A DNA stretch of 64,000 nucleotides from Saprospiraceae bacterium (GTDB lineage Bacteria > Bacteroidota > Bacteroidia > Chitinophagales > Saprospiraceae): the NCBI GenBank assembly GCA_016714985.1, contig JADKBS010000001.1, positions 515,001 through 579,000 of the forward strand, read 5' to 3'. The notes under the pieces are model-generated. The model had not been told where the DNA came from and did no database searches. It saw only the letters and a list, made by a program, of their open reading frames with translations. Shown here in pieces: positions 7,805 through 16,189 of this stretch. Position 1 is the stretch's first letter, and each line of letters starts with the position of its first letter. Both the position numbers and the translations under genes were made by a program.

Positions 7805-9028
7805 ATGAGCAAGCGAAAAATCTTCAACGACCCCGTATATGGCTTCACGAGCCTGCCGCACGGCATCCTGATGGATTTGGTGGACCACCCCTATTTCCAG
7901 CGGTTGCGGCGCATCAAGCAGGTGAGCCTGACGCACTACGTCTATCCGGGGGCACTGCACACCCGTTTCCACCATGCGCTGGGGGCACTGCACCTGATGG
8001 GCGAGGCGATAGAGGTGTTGCGGAGCAAAGGCGTGGACATCACGGACGAAGAATGCGAGGCCGTGAGCATCGCCATCCTGCTGCACGACATTGGGCACGG
8101 GCCGTTCTCGCACACGCTGGAGCACACGCTCATCAACGTTCACCACGAGGAGGTTTCGCTGCGCTTCATGGAGCGGTTGAACGAAATATTCGAGGGGAAA
8201 CTGACGCTCGCCATCCGCATCTTCAAGGATGAATACCCGAAACAGTTCCTGCACCAGCTTGTCTCTGGCCAGCTCGACATGGACCGCATGGACTACCTCA
8301 ACCGGGACAGCTACTTTACGGGCGTGGCCGAGGGCGTCATCGGTTTCGACCGCATCATCAAAATGCTGGCCGTACACGACGGCGAACTGGCCGTGGAAGA
8401 GAAGGGCATTTATTCCATCGAAAAATTCCTCATCGCCCGGCGGCTGATGTACTGGCAGGTCTATCTGCACAAGACCGTGCTGGCCGCCGAGCAAATGCTG
8501 ATAAAAACCCTGCAACGGGCCAAGCAACTTGCCATGCAGGGCGTAGCCTTGGACGTACCGAAAAGCCTCGCTTTTTTTCTTTATCGCAATATTTCCTTGG
8601 ATGACTTCGATGCCAATCGGGAGGAGATGCTCGGCCACTTCGCCCGCTTGGACGACTACGACATCGCCACGGCGTTGAAAAGCTTTGGCGACCACGACGA
8701 CCCGCTGCTTTCCTTCTTCGCCAACAGCATCGTGAACCGCCGTTTGTTCAAAATCGAGTTGAAAAACCTGCCCTTTGAACAAGACTACTTAGACATGGTG
8801 AAAGCGCGGGTTGCGGCCAAGTTTGCCTATTTCCCGAAGGGGAGCCTCGACTACCTCATCATGTCCGGCGACCAGACGAACCATGCCTACAACACGGCCA
8901 AGGACGAAATCAAAATCCTGTACAAGGACGGCTCAGTGCTGCCCATCTCGCAAGTGACGGATTTTGGCCTGCAGACGAATGTTTCTAGGAAATACTACCT
9001 CTGCTACCCAAAATCGGCGGCTGTTTAA
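7805..9028 (+). CDS. HD-domain phosphohydrolase (dNTPase-like)
   Basis: Cytoplasmic HD-superfamily hydrolase related to bacterial dGTPase/dNTP triphosphohydrolases. The metal-binding set is visible: H52 in LHTRFHH, the HD pair at residues 94-95 in LLHDIGHGPFSH, and an Asp in the GQLDMDRMDYL block. The ATG at 7805 gives the family N terminus KRKIFNDPVYGF; the upstream TTG at 7784 adds seven unrelated residues. At 407 aa it has normal length. The true substrate of this subfamily in Bacteroidota is not settled, so the dNTPase role is inferred. Confidence 0.88.
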   Translation: MSKRKIFNDPVYGFTSLPHGILMDLVDHPYFQRLRRIKQVSLTHYVYPGALHTRFHHALGALHLMGEAIEVLRSKGVDITDEECEAVSIAILLHDIGHGPFSHTLEHTLINVHHEEVSLRFMERLNEIFEGKLTLAIRIFKDEYPKQFLHQLVSGQLDMDRMDYLNRDSYFTGVAEGVIGFDRIIKMLAVHDGELAVEEKGIYSIEKFLIARRLMYWQVYLHKTVLAAEQMLIKTLQRAKQLAMQGVALDVPKSLAFFLYRNISLDDFDANREEMLGHFARLDDYDIATALKSFGDHDDPLLSFFANSIVNRRLFKIELKNLPFEQDYLDMVKARVAAKFAYFPKGSLDYLIMSGDQTNHAYNTAKDEIKILYKDGSVLPISQVTDFGLQTNVSRKYYLCYPKSAAV

Positions 9029-9089
9029 AGTCATCCTGCCGTCTGCCCGCCAATTGATAACTTTGGGGCAAAATCAGATATTCATTGCC

Positions 9090-10043
9090 ATGAAAATGCT
9101 TCGCAACATCCTTGCCGCCAGTGCCTTGGCGGTATTTTTCATCCATCAAATTGCTGCGCAAAATCCCAGCCTGCTTACCCTGGAAATCCCCGGCACGAAG
9201 GCCAGCTTCCAAATGGCGCTCGTGCCCGGCGGCAGCTTCCAAATGGGCAGCGAAGGCTCGCAGCGAACCATCCAATTGGACAGCTTCTGGATGGGCGTGA
9301 CCGAGGTGGGCTACGACGAGTTCATCACGTTTTACCACAAGGAAAACGATTCCAACGCCACCACGCACCCTTCCCGGCCATACAGTGCCGATGCCATCAG
9401 CCGACCCACCCCGCAGTACATTGACTATACTTATGGAATGGGCAAATCGGGCTTTCCGGTCGTGAGCATGACCCAACAGGCAGCGCTGCGCTATTGCCTC
9501 TGGCTATATACCAAGACGGGCGTCTTCTACCGCTTGCCGACCGAAGCAGAATGGGAGTACGCTTGCCGATTTAAGTTCGACAGTTCGACAGTGGTCAGTG
9601 GGCAGTCAGGGGATGCCTTAGATGACGTTGCATGGTTTTATGACAACAGCTACGAGAAATACCACGAACTGGCCAAGAAAAAGCCCAACGCACTCGGCCT
9701 CTACGACATGCTCGGCAACGTGGCGGAATGGACGCTCGATTTTTACGATGAAAACTACTTGGCTTCCATCCAGGGCGACCCTGCCGTGAATCCTTGGATT
9801 GAACCCACCAAGCGCCATTCCCGCACCGTAAAGGGTGGCTCTTATGATAGCAACGCCGAGGAATGCACCTGCGAGTACCGCAAGAAGTCGGAAGCGAAAT
9901 GGCAGGCCCGTGACCCTCAGATACCCAAGAGCAAATGGTGGAACCCCGATTCTCCCTTCGTTGGCTTCCGGGTAGTTAGGCCAGCCAAGCAGCCAACGAT
10001 GGAGGAGGTGACGGCGTTTTTTGTGAAAGCCATTAAAGACTAA
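9090..10043 (+). CDS. Formylglycine-generating-enzyme-like (SUMF1) secreted protein
   Basis: The signal peptide is followed by a SUMF1/FGE fold: VPGGSFQMGS near the N terminus, the RLPTEAEWEYACR block, LGNVAEWTLD, KGGSYDSN and a final FVGFRVVRP. The family includes formylglycine-generating enzymes and GldJ/GldK-type gliding and secretion proteins; the exact role here cannot be told. An odd stretch between WEYACR and DDVAWFYD (about residues 163-174) is encoded by CAGTTCGACAGTGG-type words at 9575-9609 that match intergenic repeats elsewhere in the window, so it looks like an in-frame insertion. The ATG at 9090 was chosen because it begins the signal peptide. Confidence 0.82.
   Translation: MKMLRNILAASALAVFFIHQIAAQNPSLLTLEIPGTKASFQMALVPGGSFQMGSEGSQRTIQLDSFWMGVTEVGYDEFITFYHKENDSNATTHPSRPYSADAISRPTPQYIDYTYGMGKSGFPVVSMTQQAALRYCLWLYTKTGVFYRLPTEAEWEYACRFKFDSSTVVSGQSGDALDDVAWFYDNSYEKYHELAKKKPNALGLYDMLGNVAEWTLDFYDENYLASIQGDPAVNPWIEPTKRHSRTVKGGSYDSNAEECTCEYRKKSEAKWQARDPQIPKSKWWNPDSPFVGFRVVRPAKQPTMEEVTAFFVKAIKD
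9575..9609. repeat. Word repeat captured inside the FGE-like gene
   Basis: GTTCGACAGTTCGACAGTGG followed by TCAGTGGGCAGTCAG; the same words make up the intergenic hairpin at 3561-3675. It stays in frame. Confidence 0.6.
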
Positions 10044-10050
10044 TTGATTC

Positions 10051-10147
10051 GAGTTGCCAGTTGCCAGTTGCGAGAAAGTTTGAGTTCAGCTTTTCAAGGT
10101 CTGTGTTGATGGGCAACTCGAAACTCGTAGCTCACCACTCGTAGCTA
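10051..10147. repeat. Inverted word repeat (GTTGCCAGTTGCC / AACTCGTAGCT type)
   Basis: Iterated CAGTTGC words on the left face GCAACTCG and CTCGTAGCT words on the right, in the gap before the methyltransferase gene. Confidence 0.6.
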
Positions 10148-10150
10148 TTT

Positions 10151-10741
10151 ATGAAATACTACCTACTGCTGTTTTTCTTCGCCTATGTCGTGCTCACGAT
10201 GCTGCTGCCCCGCTGGCGCATGAAGCGGGCCACGGGCCAAGAAGTGTTTGTGGTGCCAAAGGATGACTCGGCGCAGGGCTTCATCGGGCGCATGTTTAAG
10301 CTGCTGTTCGGGCTGGCGTTTGTGGTGCTGGCCGTCCATGCCTTTGCTCCGCAATGGGAGCATTACCTACTGCCCGCTGCGTTTTTGGTGCGCCCTTGGG
10401 CGCAATGGGCTGGGTTGATAATACTGCATTTTTCACTCTTATTGGTACTAGTTGCGCAGTCGCAAATGGCCCGCTCGTGGCGGGTTGGTTTCGATGAAAA
10501 TGCCAAGACAGAACTGGTGCAGGGCGGCCTGTTCCGCTACTCCCGCAACCCCGTTTTCGTAGGCATGCTGCTCACCATGCTCGGCCTGTTCCTCGTGCTG
10601 CCGAATGCGCTGACGCTGCTCGCCGCTACGCTGACCTGGGTGGTGCTGCAAATACAGGTGCGGATGGAAGAGGCTTATTTGTTGGGGGGGCATGGGGAGG
10701 TGTATGCGGGGTATATGAAAAGGGTGAGGCGGTGGCTGTGA
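10151..10741 (+). CDS. Isoprenylcysteine carboxyl methyltransferase-like membrane protein
   Basis: Small integral membrane methyltransferase of the ICMT/PEMT group, about 196 aa with roughly five hydrophobic segments. The C-terminal block FRYSRNPVFVGM, then EEAYLLGGHGEVYAGYMKRVRRWL-like ending, is the SAM-binding signature shared by ICMT and phospholipid methyltransferases. Bacterial members have uncertain substrates; lipid or small-molecule methylation is plausible. It lies alone between hairpin-rich gaps on the plus strand. Confidence 0.8.
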   Translation: MKYYLLLFFFAYVVLTMLLPRWRMKRATGQEVFVVPKDDSAQGFIGRMFKLLFGLAFVVLAVHAFAPQWEHYLLPAAFLVRPWAQWAGLIILHFSLLLVLVAQSQMARSWRVGFDENAKTELVQGGLFRYSRNPVFVGMLLTMLGLFLVLPNALTLLAATLTWVVLQIQVRMEEAYLLGGHGEVYAGYMKRVRRWL

Positions 10742-10805
10742 ACCCATTTTTTCAAACAATATCTTAATCCCCCACCTAGCCATCGCCTCATACCTGTAAA
10801 CCCCT

Positions 10806-10813
10806 TAATTTTG
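10806..10813 (+). promoter_or_regulatory. -7 element ahead of the thioredoxin-like gene
   Basis: TAATTTTG fits TAnnTTTG, 125 bases ahead of the start codon; no convincing -33 box. Confidence 0.35.
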
Positions 10814-10937
10814 TGGGCTGATTCAAAAAAAAAAGTGGTGGGCCAAATCGGTTCATATTCCAAGTCGGGCGGAGATTTGAAGTCGCCGCCCGACTTTCAA
10901 ACCTGCTGACCCACTACCCAATAAGTTTTCCCAAAAC

Positions 10938-12386
10938 ATGAAATACTCCGTCTGCTTTCTTGCATTGATACAGTTCGTCTTGCTTGGTTTAACGGCATCC
11001 GCCCAAGGCAATGGCTACAAGATTGATGTGACCATTGACAACTATTCAGGCGAAAAAACCTACCTCGGCTTCCGCCGGGCGGACAAAGTCTATAAAAAGG
11101 ACTCTACCACGCTCGTCAATGGCAAGTACGTCTTTGAGGGGCAGGAGGCACTGCCACCGGGCATTTATCTCGTGCTCATGCCGCCCGACAACAAGTTCTT
11201 CGAGTTCGTGGTGACGAAGGCCGAGCAGCGGTTTTCTGTTTCAACGAAAGCGCCGGAGTTCGGCCAAAGTACTAAAATAAAAGGCTCCAAGGACAACGAA
11301 CTGCTGCAAGAATACCAGCGCTACATGTCGAGCAAGGTGGAGGAGTCGAAAAAGCTGCAGGAGCAAATCGCCGCCGAAACGGACGAAAAGAAAAAGGCCA
11401 AGCTCAAGGCGGAAGTGGACGACCTCAGCAAGGCCGTGCGGGAGCGCCAGAACAATTTCATCAAGGACAACCCCGGCACCTACACGGCCAAGCTGATTGC
11501 CGCTTTTCAGGAAGCTGAAATCCCGGAACCGCCCAAGAAAGCAGATGGCACGATTGACAGCACCTTCCAGTTCCGCTACTACCGCTCACATTTTTGGGAT
11601 GGCTTCGATTTCTCGGATGAAATCTGGGTGAACACACCTTATTTAAAGGAAAAAGCGGACCGCTTCCTCGATAAATTGACCCTCCAATCCCCCGACAGCG
11701 TGAAGGTCGCCGCCGAGTGGCTGGTGGAGAAATCAAGGGGCAATATGGAGTTGTTCAAGTACCTGCTGCCCTACCTTTTGAACAAATACTACACACCTGA
11801 AATCATGGGCCTCGACGCCGTGTTCGTCCACCTTTCCGACAAATACTATAAGACGGGCATCGCCGATTGGGTGACGCCGGAGAACCTCAAGAAAATCACC
11901 GATGACGCCTATATGAACAGCAATGTGCTTGTTGGAAACAAGGCCCCGAACGTAAAGGTGCAACGCTACGACCCCGTGCAGGACAAGTTCACCACCGACC
12001 TCATCAGCCCCTATGATGTGAAGGCGGAATACACTATCATCTTCCTCTGGAAACCCAACTGCGGCCACTGCAAACACATGGCGGAGGAGTTGATGCCGTT
12101 TTACGAAGAATGGAAAGGCAAGGGCGTGGAGATTTTCTCCATTTCCTCCGCTACCCATACGGAACTGGAAGATGCCGTGAAGAACATCCATGAAAAGAAA
12201 ATGCCGTGGATTATCACTGCCGACCCTTACAGCCGGGCGAGGGCGCTGCAACTCTACTACGGCACCTCATTGCCCAAGCTCTTCATCCTCGACAAGGACA
12301 AGAAAATCATTGCCAACCGAGTGGGTGTGAAGCAGTTGCCGGAAATCATCGAGAACCACAAGCGGGTGACGGCGAAGGAGAAGTGA
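10938..12386 (+). CDS. Thioredoxin-like protein with DUF4369/DUF5106-type N-terminal region
   Basis: The signal peptide (cleavage near TASAQ) is followed by a DUF4369-like beta domain (residues 25-120), a lysine/glutamate-rich coiled stretch (about 125-170), a DUF5106-like helical region, and a C-terminal thioredoxin fold with the redox motif C-G-H-C in LWKPNCGHCKHM near residue 375. Periplasmic TlpA/ResA-like thiol-disulfide exchange is likely; the partner is unknown. The length of 482 aa is typical of this Bacteroidota group. It is followed by double-hairpin element copy 2. Confidence 0.85.
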   Translation: MKYSVCFLALIQFVLLGLTASAQGNGYKIDVTIDNYSGEKTYLGFRRADKVYKKDSTTLVNGKYVFEGQEALPPGIYLVLMPPDNKFFEFVVTKAEQRFSVSTKAPEFGQSTKIKGSKDNELLQEYQRYMSSKVEESKKLQEQIAAETDEKKKAKLKAEVDDLSKAVRERQNNFIKDNPGTYTAKLIAAFQEAEIPEPPKKADGTIDSTFQFRYYRSHFWDGFDFSDEIWVNTPYLKEKADRFLDKLTLQSPDSVKVAAEWLVEKSRGNMELFKYLLPYLLNKYYTPEIMGLDAVFVHLSDKYYKTGIADWVTPENLKKITDDAYMNSNVLVGNKAPNVKVQRYDPVQDKFTTDLISPYDVKAEYTIIFLWKPNCGHCKHMAEELMPFYEEWKGKGVEIFSISSATHTELEDAVKNIHEKKMPWIITADPYSRARALQLYYGTSLPKLFILDKDKKIIANRVGVKQLPEIIENHKRVTAKEK

Positions 12387-12426
12387 TGGGTTTCATGGCT
12401 TCATGGCCTAAATAATCAACTGTTTT

Positions 12427-12556
12427 GTAACTACTTAGCAGGGGGTGTTTTTTGGGGAAAATAGAAAATTTTCCCCAAAAAACACCCCAAAATGCGGGAG
12501 GAGCGAGAAAAAATGAAATTTTTTCTCGCTCCTCCCACGCTCCCCTAAGCAGTTAC
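12427..12556 (-). repeat. Double-hairpin element, copy 2 (inverted)
   Basis: Termini GTAACTACTTAG (12427-12438) and CTAAGCAGTTAC (12545-12556). Hairpin B (12442-12488, GGGGTGTTTTTTGGGG) comes first and hairpin A (about 12496-12537, GGGAGGAGCGAGAAAAAA) second, the reverse of copies 1 and 3, so this copy lies in the opposite orientation. Confidence 0.85.
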
Positions 12557-12570
12557 ATTGTTTTTATGAA

Positions 12571-12612
12571 ACAGCGCCGCCAAGATTGTAATTTGGCGGC
12601 GCTGTTTTTTTT
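12571..12612 (+). terminator. Rho-independent terminator or attenuator directly before corA
   Basis: The stem ACAGCGCCGCCAA / TTGGCGGCGCTGT is followed by a run of T that ends two bases before the corA ATG. It can end the upstream transcript, or act as an attenuator in the corA leader. Confidence 0.75.
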
Positions 12613-12614
12613 AT

Positions 12615-13679
12615 ATGAAATCAAAAAAGCCACTCAGGAAAAAGTTAAAGGCCCCCGGCGCACCGCCCGGCACCTTGGAGTTCACCGGCGAGCGCCGCAT
12701 GGAGCAGCCCGTGCTCATGCGCATCCGTTACAACCAGCAGGGGTTTGAGGCCAAGAAGTTTCCAGCGGACGAGCCATTGGCGATTGACCCCAACTCGGTG
12801 AACTGGTTCGACATCATGGGCCTGCACGAAGTGAAACTGATTGAGCGCATCGGCGAGCAGTACAAGATTCACCCGCTCGTGCTGGAAGACGTGCTGCACA
12901 CCCAGCAGCGCCCGAAGTTCGAGGAGTACGGCAACGAGGTGTTCATCGTGGTACAGGCGCTTTCCTACGACAGTTTCAACCACGAACTCACCGCTGAACA
13001 AATCGGCATCTACTTCGGCGAAAACTTCATCATCACTTTCCAGGAAAACGAGGACGACACCTTCAAGGCAGTGCGGGAGCGCCTGGAAACGGGCAGTGGG
13101 CGTATCCGCACCCGTCGGCCCGACTACCTTGCCTATGCTTTGATTGACGGCATCGTGGACAACTACTTCGACGTGCTCGACAAGTTCGAAGTGAGGATGG
13201 AGGAACTGGAGGCCGAAATCACCCTGCGCCCCACAAGGCAGGTCAAAGAGGATATCCTCAACCTGAAATTCCAGATGCTGGCGCTCCGAAAATCGGTGAT
13301 GCCGCTGCGGGAGGCCATCGGCAAGTTCTCCCGCAGCGAGTGCCCGTCGGTGGAGGAGAGCACCGGCCTCTTCGTGCGTGACCTCTACGACCATGTGCTG
13401 CGTATCGCCGACCTCGTGGAGACCTACCGGGACATGCTCAACGGCATCCAAGAGCTTTACCTCAGCGAACTCAGCCTCCGCACGAACAACGTGATGCAGA
13501 TTATGACCATCACCACCACCATCTTCGTGCCGCTCACGTTTTTGGTGGGGGTCTATGGCATGAACTTCGACAATATGCCGGAACTGCATTGGCAGCATGG
13601 CTATTTCTACCTCTGGGGTTTTATGGTAGCCATCAGCGTTGCATTGATTTTTTATTTTAAAAACAAGAAATGGCTCTGA
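12615..13679 (+). CDS. corA: CorA family magnesium/cobalt transporter
   Basis: Inner membrane Mg2+/Co2+ channel that works as a pentamer. There is a long cytoplasmic N-terminal domain (to about residue 290) with two C-terminal membrane helices; the pore signature Y-G-M-N lies at about residues 310-314, and the short basic tail FKNKKWL follows the second helix. The N-terminal PGTLEFTGERR segment is typical of Bacteroidota CorA, which supports the ATG at 12615 even though it directly follows a terminator hairpin. The length (354 aa) is normal. Flanked on both sides by copies of the double-hairpin element. Confidence 0.95.
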   Translation: MKSKKPLRKKLKAPGAPPGTLEFTGERRMEQPVLMRIRYNQQGFEAKKFPADEPLAIDPNSVNWFDIMGLHEVKLIERIGEQYKIHPLVLEDVLHTQQRPKFEEYGNEVFIVVQALSYDSFNHELTAEQIGIYFGENFIITFQENEDDTFKAVRERLETGSGRIRTRRPDYLAYALIDGIVDNYFDVLDKFEVRMEELEAEITLRPTRQVKEDILNLKFQMLALRKSVMPLREAIGKFSRSECPSVEESTGLFVRDLYDHVLRIADLVETYRDMLNGIQELYLSELSLRTNNVMQIMTITTTIFVPLTFLVGVYGMNFDNMPELHWQHGYFYLWGFMVAISVALIFYFKNKKWL

Positions 13680-13695
13680 TTTAATAATGAATTAT

Positions 13696-13812
13696 GATAA
13701 CTATTTAGGAGGTTGCGGGAGGGAGAGAAAAAATGAAATTTTTCTCTCCCTCCTGAAATCAATGGTTTTCAGGAAAATTTTCAATTTTTCCCGAAAACCT
13801 CTCAGTGGTTGC
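13696..13812 (+). repeat. Double-hairpin element, copy 3 (diverged)
   Basis: Hairpin A (13717-13754, GGGAGGGAGAGAAAAA stem) and a changed hairpin B (13764-13799, GGTTTTCAGGAAAA stem) in the order of copy 1. The left end GATAACTATTTAG resembles the other termini; the right end is degenerate. Confidence 0.7.
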
Positions 13813-13826
13813 AAAACCACAGTATA

Positions 13827-14732
13827 ATGAACAGGGACAAGGTCATTAAATACCTCCTATTTGTATTAAAGCTGTTGCTTTTAATTGGCTTGGTATATGC
13901 CATGGTGCGCTCCGACGAATGGGAAGAACCCCTGAACAACATGGGCAGGCGGATATTTTCCCTCACGAAAAGCGACCGTGTCAAGTTCCTCAACGTGCTG
14001 AACATCCTGCTCAGCTTTTGCATCCTCATATTGGGGCTGCACCTGTTGGCAGTGGTAGGTACATCGGTCTATCGCAGGCGCAACAACATCCCCAAGGAAA
14101 AGCCCAACAACGTCATCCTCGGCATCCAGAACCTTTATATACTGCTCACAACTGCCATTTTCAGCATCACCATCCTCAGCTTTTTCGGCATTGACATCAA
14201 AAGCCTCTTCACGGGCCTGACCATCGTTGCAGCCGCAATTGCCATCATCACCAAGGACTATATCGCCAATATCATCAGCGGCATTGCCATCAGCTTTTCC
14301 GATGAAATCTCCATTGACGATTACGTGAAAATCGGCGAGCACAAAGGCAAGGTCACCGACATCTCCATCTCCCGCATCTCCCTGCTCAACGACGACGACG
14401 ACATCATTTTCATCCCCAACGACAAGGTTTTTACCAGTGAGATCATCAATTTCACGAAAAAAGGCATTCGCCGAGTGAACATCGAGTTCGAGTTGGCACT
14501 GTCATCCCTGAACGAAAAAATTGAAGACCTCGAAGCCGACCTCATTGATTGCCTGAAGGACTACAGCGATAACATCGAGCCGGGATCCTATAAGTTGAAA
14601 ATTGTGGAAATTTTAAAGGACAGCCTGAAGTTGAAATTCCAATACTCTCTCAAGCAGATCAACCGGGAGTTGGAGCGGGAAATCCGCCGCAAGACTGTGC
14701 GGCGGGTGGTGAACCATATTGGGAAGAAATAG
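13827..14732 (+). CDS. MscS-type mechanosensitive ion channel
   Basis: Small-conductance mechanosensitive channel of the inner membrane, releasing solutes on osmotic downshock. Three hydrophobic segments are seen at about residues 8-24, 58-80 and 98-118, then the pore-lining helix (FTGLTIVAAAIAIITKDYIANIISG), the beta domain (DEISIDDYVKIGEHKGKVTDISISRISL) and a C-terminal alpha/beta domain. The ATG at 13827 is preferred over a TTG at 13809 within the end of the repeat element. At 301 aa it is of usual size. The acidic DDDD stretch in the beta domain is unusual but not disruptive. Confidence 0.88.
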   Translation: MNRDKVIKYLLFVLKLLLLIGLVYAMVRSDEWEEPLNNMGRRIFSLTKSDRVKFLNVLNILLSFCILILGLHLLAVVGTSVYRRRNNIPKEKPNNVILGIQNLYILLTTAIFSITILSFFGIDIKSLFTGLTIVAAAIAIITKDYIANIISGIAISFSDEISIDDYVKIGEHKGKVTDISISRISLLNDDDDIIFIPNDKVFTSEIINFTKKGIRRVNIEFELALSSLNEKIEDLEADLIDCLKDYSDNIEPGSYKLKIVEILKDSLKLKFQYSLKQINRELEREIRRKTVRRVVNHIGKK

Positions 14733-14748
14733 AAAGGCAGATTTGATG

Positions 14749-14840
14749 AGCTGAAAGCTTGAGGGGTTTGATGAGTTTGAATTGTTTGATGTGTCCCGCA
14801 CGAATCAAACCCCTCAAACCCCTCAAACTCATCAAACCAA
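14749..14840. repeat. Inverted word repeat (GGTTTGATGAGTTTGA type)
   Basis: The arm at 14765-14780 pairs perfectly with 14823-14838; extra CCCTCAAA iterations lie inside. It separates convergent mscS and the DUF4350 gene. Confidence 0.85.
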
Positions 14841-16124
14841 CTATTTACACTCCCTATAAAACCGCTCCATCAGCCGATGGAAATCAACCATTGTGTCCTC
14901 GGACAGGAAGCCGGAGTTGCTGATATTGCGGTGCAGGTTGAGGATTTTGTGGATATGCTCTTCTGGCACGTTCGAGCGGATGGCAAGGCCCTTGGCGAAC
15001 TGCTCGTTCAGTTCCTTAGTGGGCAAGTGGTAGCGCTCCCGCACAAAGATGAGGAAGAGTCGCATCTTCTGGGCAGCGAGCTGTCGGTGATTGCTGTTGA
15101 TGAAAAACAGCCGCCCGATGGTGCCGATAAATTCCAATGAGGTGTTGGCGTTTTTCTCCAAAACCGGTATGACCCGCTGTCGCCGCTTTGCCCGGAAGAT
15201 GAGGTAGAGCAGTGCCATGCCCAGCATGAGGTACCATGCCCAAGCCAGCGGTGGTTGCGAAAGCACGTATTTCAAGGGGCTTTCCTGCTGCGGAGGGGCG
15301 TCCCCGTCCGGATTGAAGACCCGCTCGTCCCAGTAGATGGTGCCTGGCTTTAGGTGCGAAAATGCCTTTGATGCATAGTCCAGCCCCCGTTTTTCCACCA
15401 AATACAGATTGGTAAATGCCAGCGGCGTCGTGTGCAGGTAAAACTCGCCATCGCCATAGTTTGCCCGCACGAAGTAAGGTTGGCTGTTGCTAAGGAGGCC
15501 TACGGTTGTGAAAACTGTTTGAGAGTCGCAGAGGTATTCTTCCGGAAAGTAGGCCCAAGTATGCGGCATGGTGTTCCGGAGGAAAAGGAACTTGAATTCG
15601 TAGCCCGCCGAGTCGGTCAAGTCGGGGTGTTCAAAGTTCAGGTTCACCACCGTATCGGAGAGGGAGGACGGTGTATCGTATTGGACTTGTTCATCTTCTG
15701 CCGCCTCATCATCCCCTTCCGCATCATCATGGTGGTAGATTTCGCCGCATTCAAAACCGCTCAACGAGTCGAGCAGGGCATGGGGCAGGTAGGGCGTGGC
15801 GATGAAGGCTTTGTTGCCTGCGGCAACGAAGTCCAACAGTTGGAGGGTCGCCACCGAATCGAGCCAAAAATCATTGCCGATATAGACGAAATTGCCAGCA
15901 TCAAGGCCACTGCCGAGGCTGTCCTTCAATATTTTAAGCTCGTCCTTGGGGAAATAGCTTTTCAGTAGGTTATGTAACAAGTAAGTGCCATAGGGGTCTT
16001 TGCTCTTGGGGTCATAATGCTCCCGCCAACTATGGGGCATTTTGCAGCCACCCAGGCAATGCAGCAGCCACAGCAAGATAGTGGCAGCGGCAACATTCAA
16101 TATGGGAGCTTTTTTAATGGGCAC
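14841..16124 (-). CDS. DUF4350 domain protein
   Basis: Membrane-anchored protein of unknown function, 427 aa. There is an N-terminal hydrophobic segment (about residues 10-27) and a second one at about 305-325, with the DUF4350 region between them (YGTYLLHNLLKSYFP, later a glutamine-amidotransferase-like fold is reported for the family). Members usually sit in clusters with DUF4129, MoxR ATPase and DUF58 genes. Here the DUF4129 gene lies immediately upstream, so the two probably form an operon; MoxR and DUF58 are not present. Confidence 0.8.
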   Translation of the reverse strand: MPIKKAPILNVAAATILLWLLHCLGGCKMPHSWREHYDPKSKDPYGTYLLHNLLKSYFPKDELKILKDSLGSGLDAGNFVYIGNDFWLDSVATLQLLDFVAAGNKAFIATPYLPHALLDSLSGFECGEIYHHDDAEGDDEAAEDEQVQYDTPSSLSDTVVNLNFEHPDLTDSAGYEFKFLFLRNTMPHTWAYFPEEYLCDSQTVFTTVGLLSNSQPYFVRANYGDGEFYLHTTPLAFTNLYLVEKRGLDYASKAFSHLKPGTIYWDERVFNPDGDAPPQQESPLKYVLSQPPLAWAWYLMLGMALLYLIFRAKRRQRVIPVLEKNANTSLEFIGTIGRLFFINSNHRQLAAQKMRLFLIFVRERYHLPTKELNEQFAKGLAIRSNVPEEHIHKILNLHRNISNSGFLSEDTMVDFHRLMERFYRECK

Positions 16125-16170
16125 TACTAAGGATTGAAGGATGAGGGATTGAAGGATTAGGTTCCCTACC
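16125..16170. repeat. Word repeat (GGATTGAAGGAT type)
   Basis: Three iterations of GGATTGAAGGAT/GAGGGATTGAAGG between the DUF4129 and DUF4350 genes; the same word is found at 19639-19730. Confidence 0.6.
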
Positions 16171-16189
16171 GGAATGACAAATGAAGGGT

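Noticed and set aside
7778..8782. 334-codon open frame antisense to the HD-domain gene
   Set aside because: Shadow frame; the plus-strand gene has all catalytic motifs.
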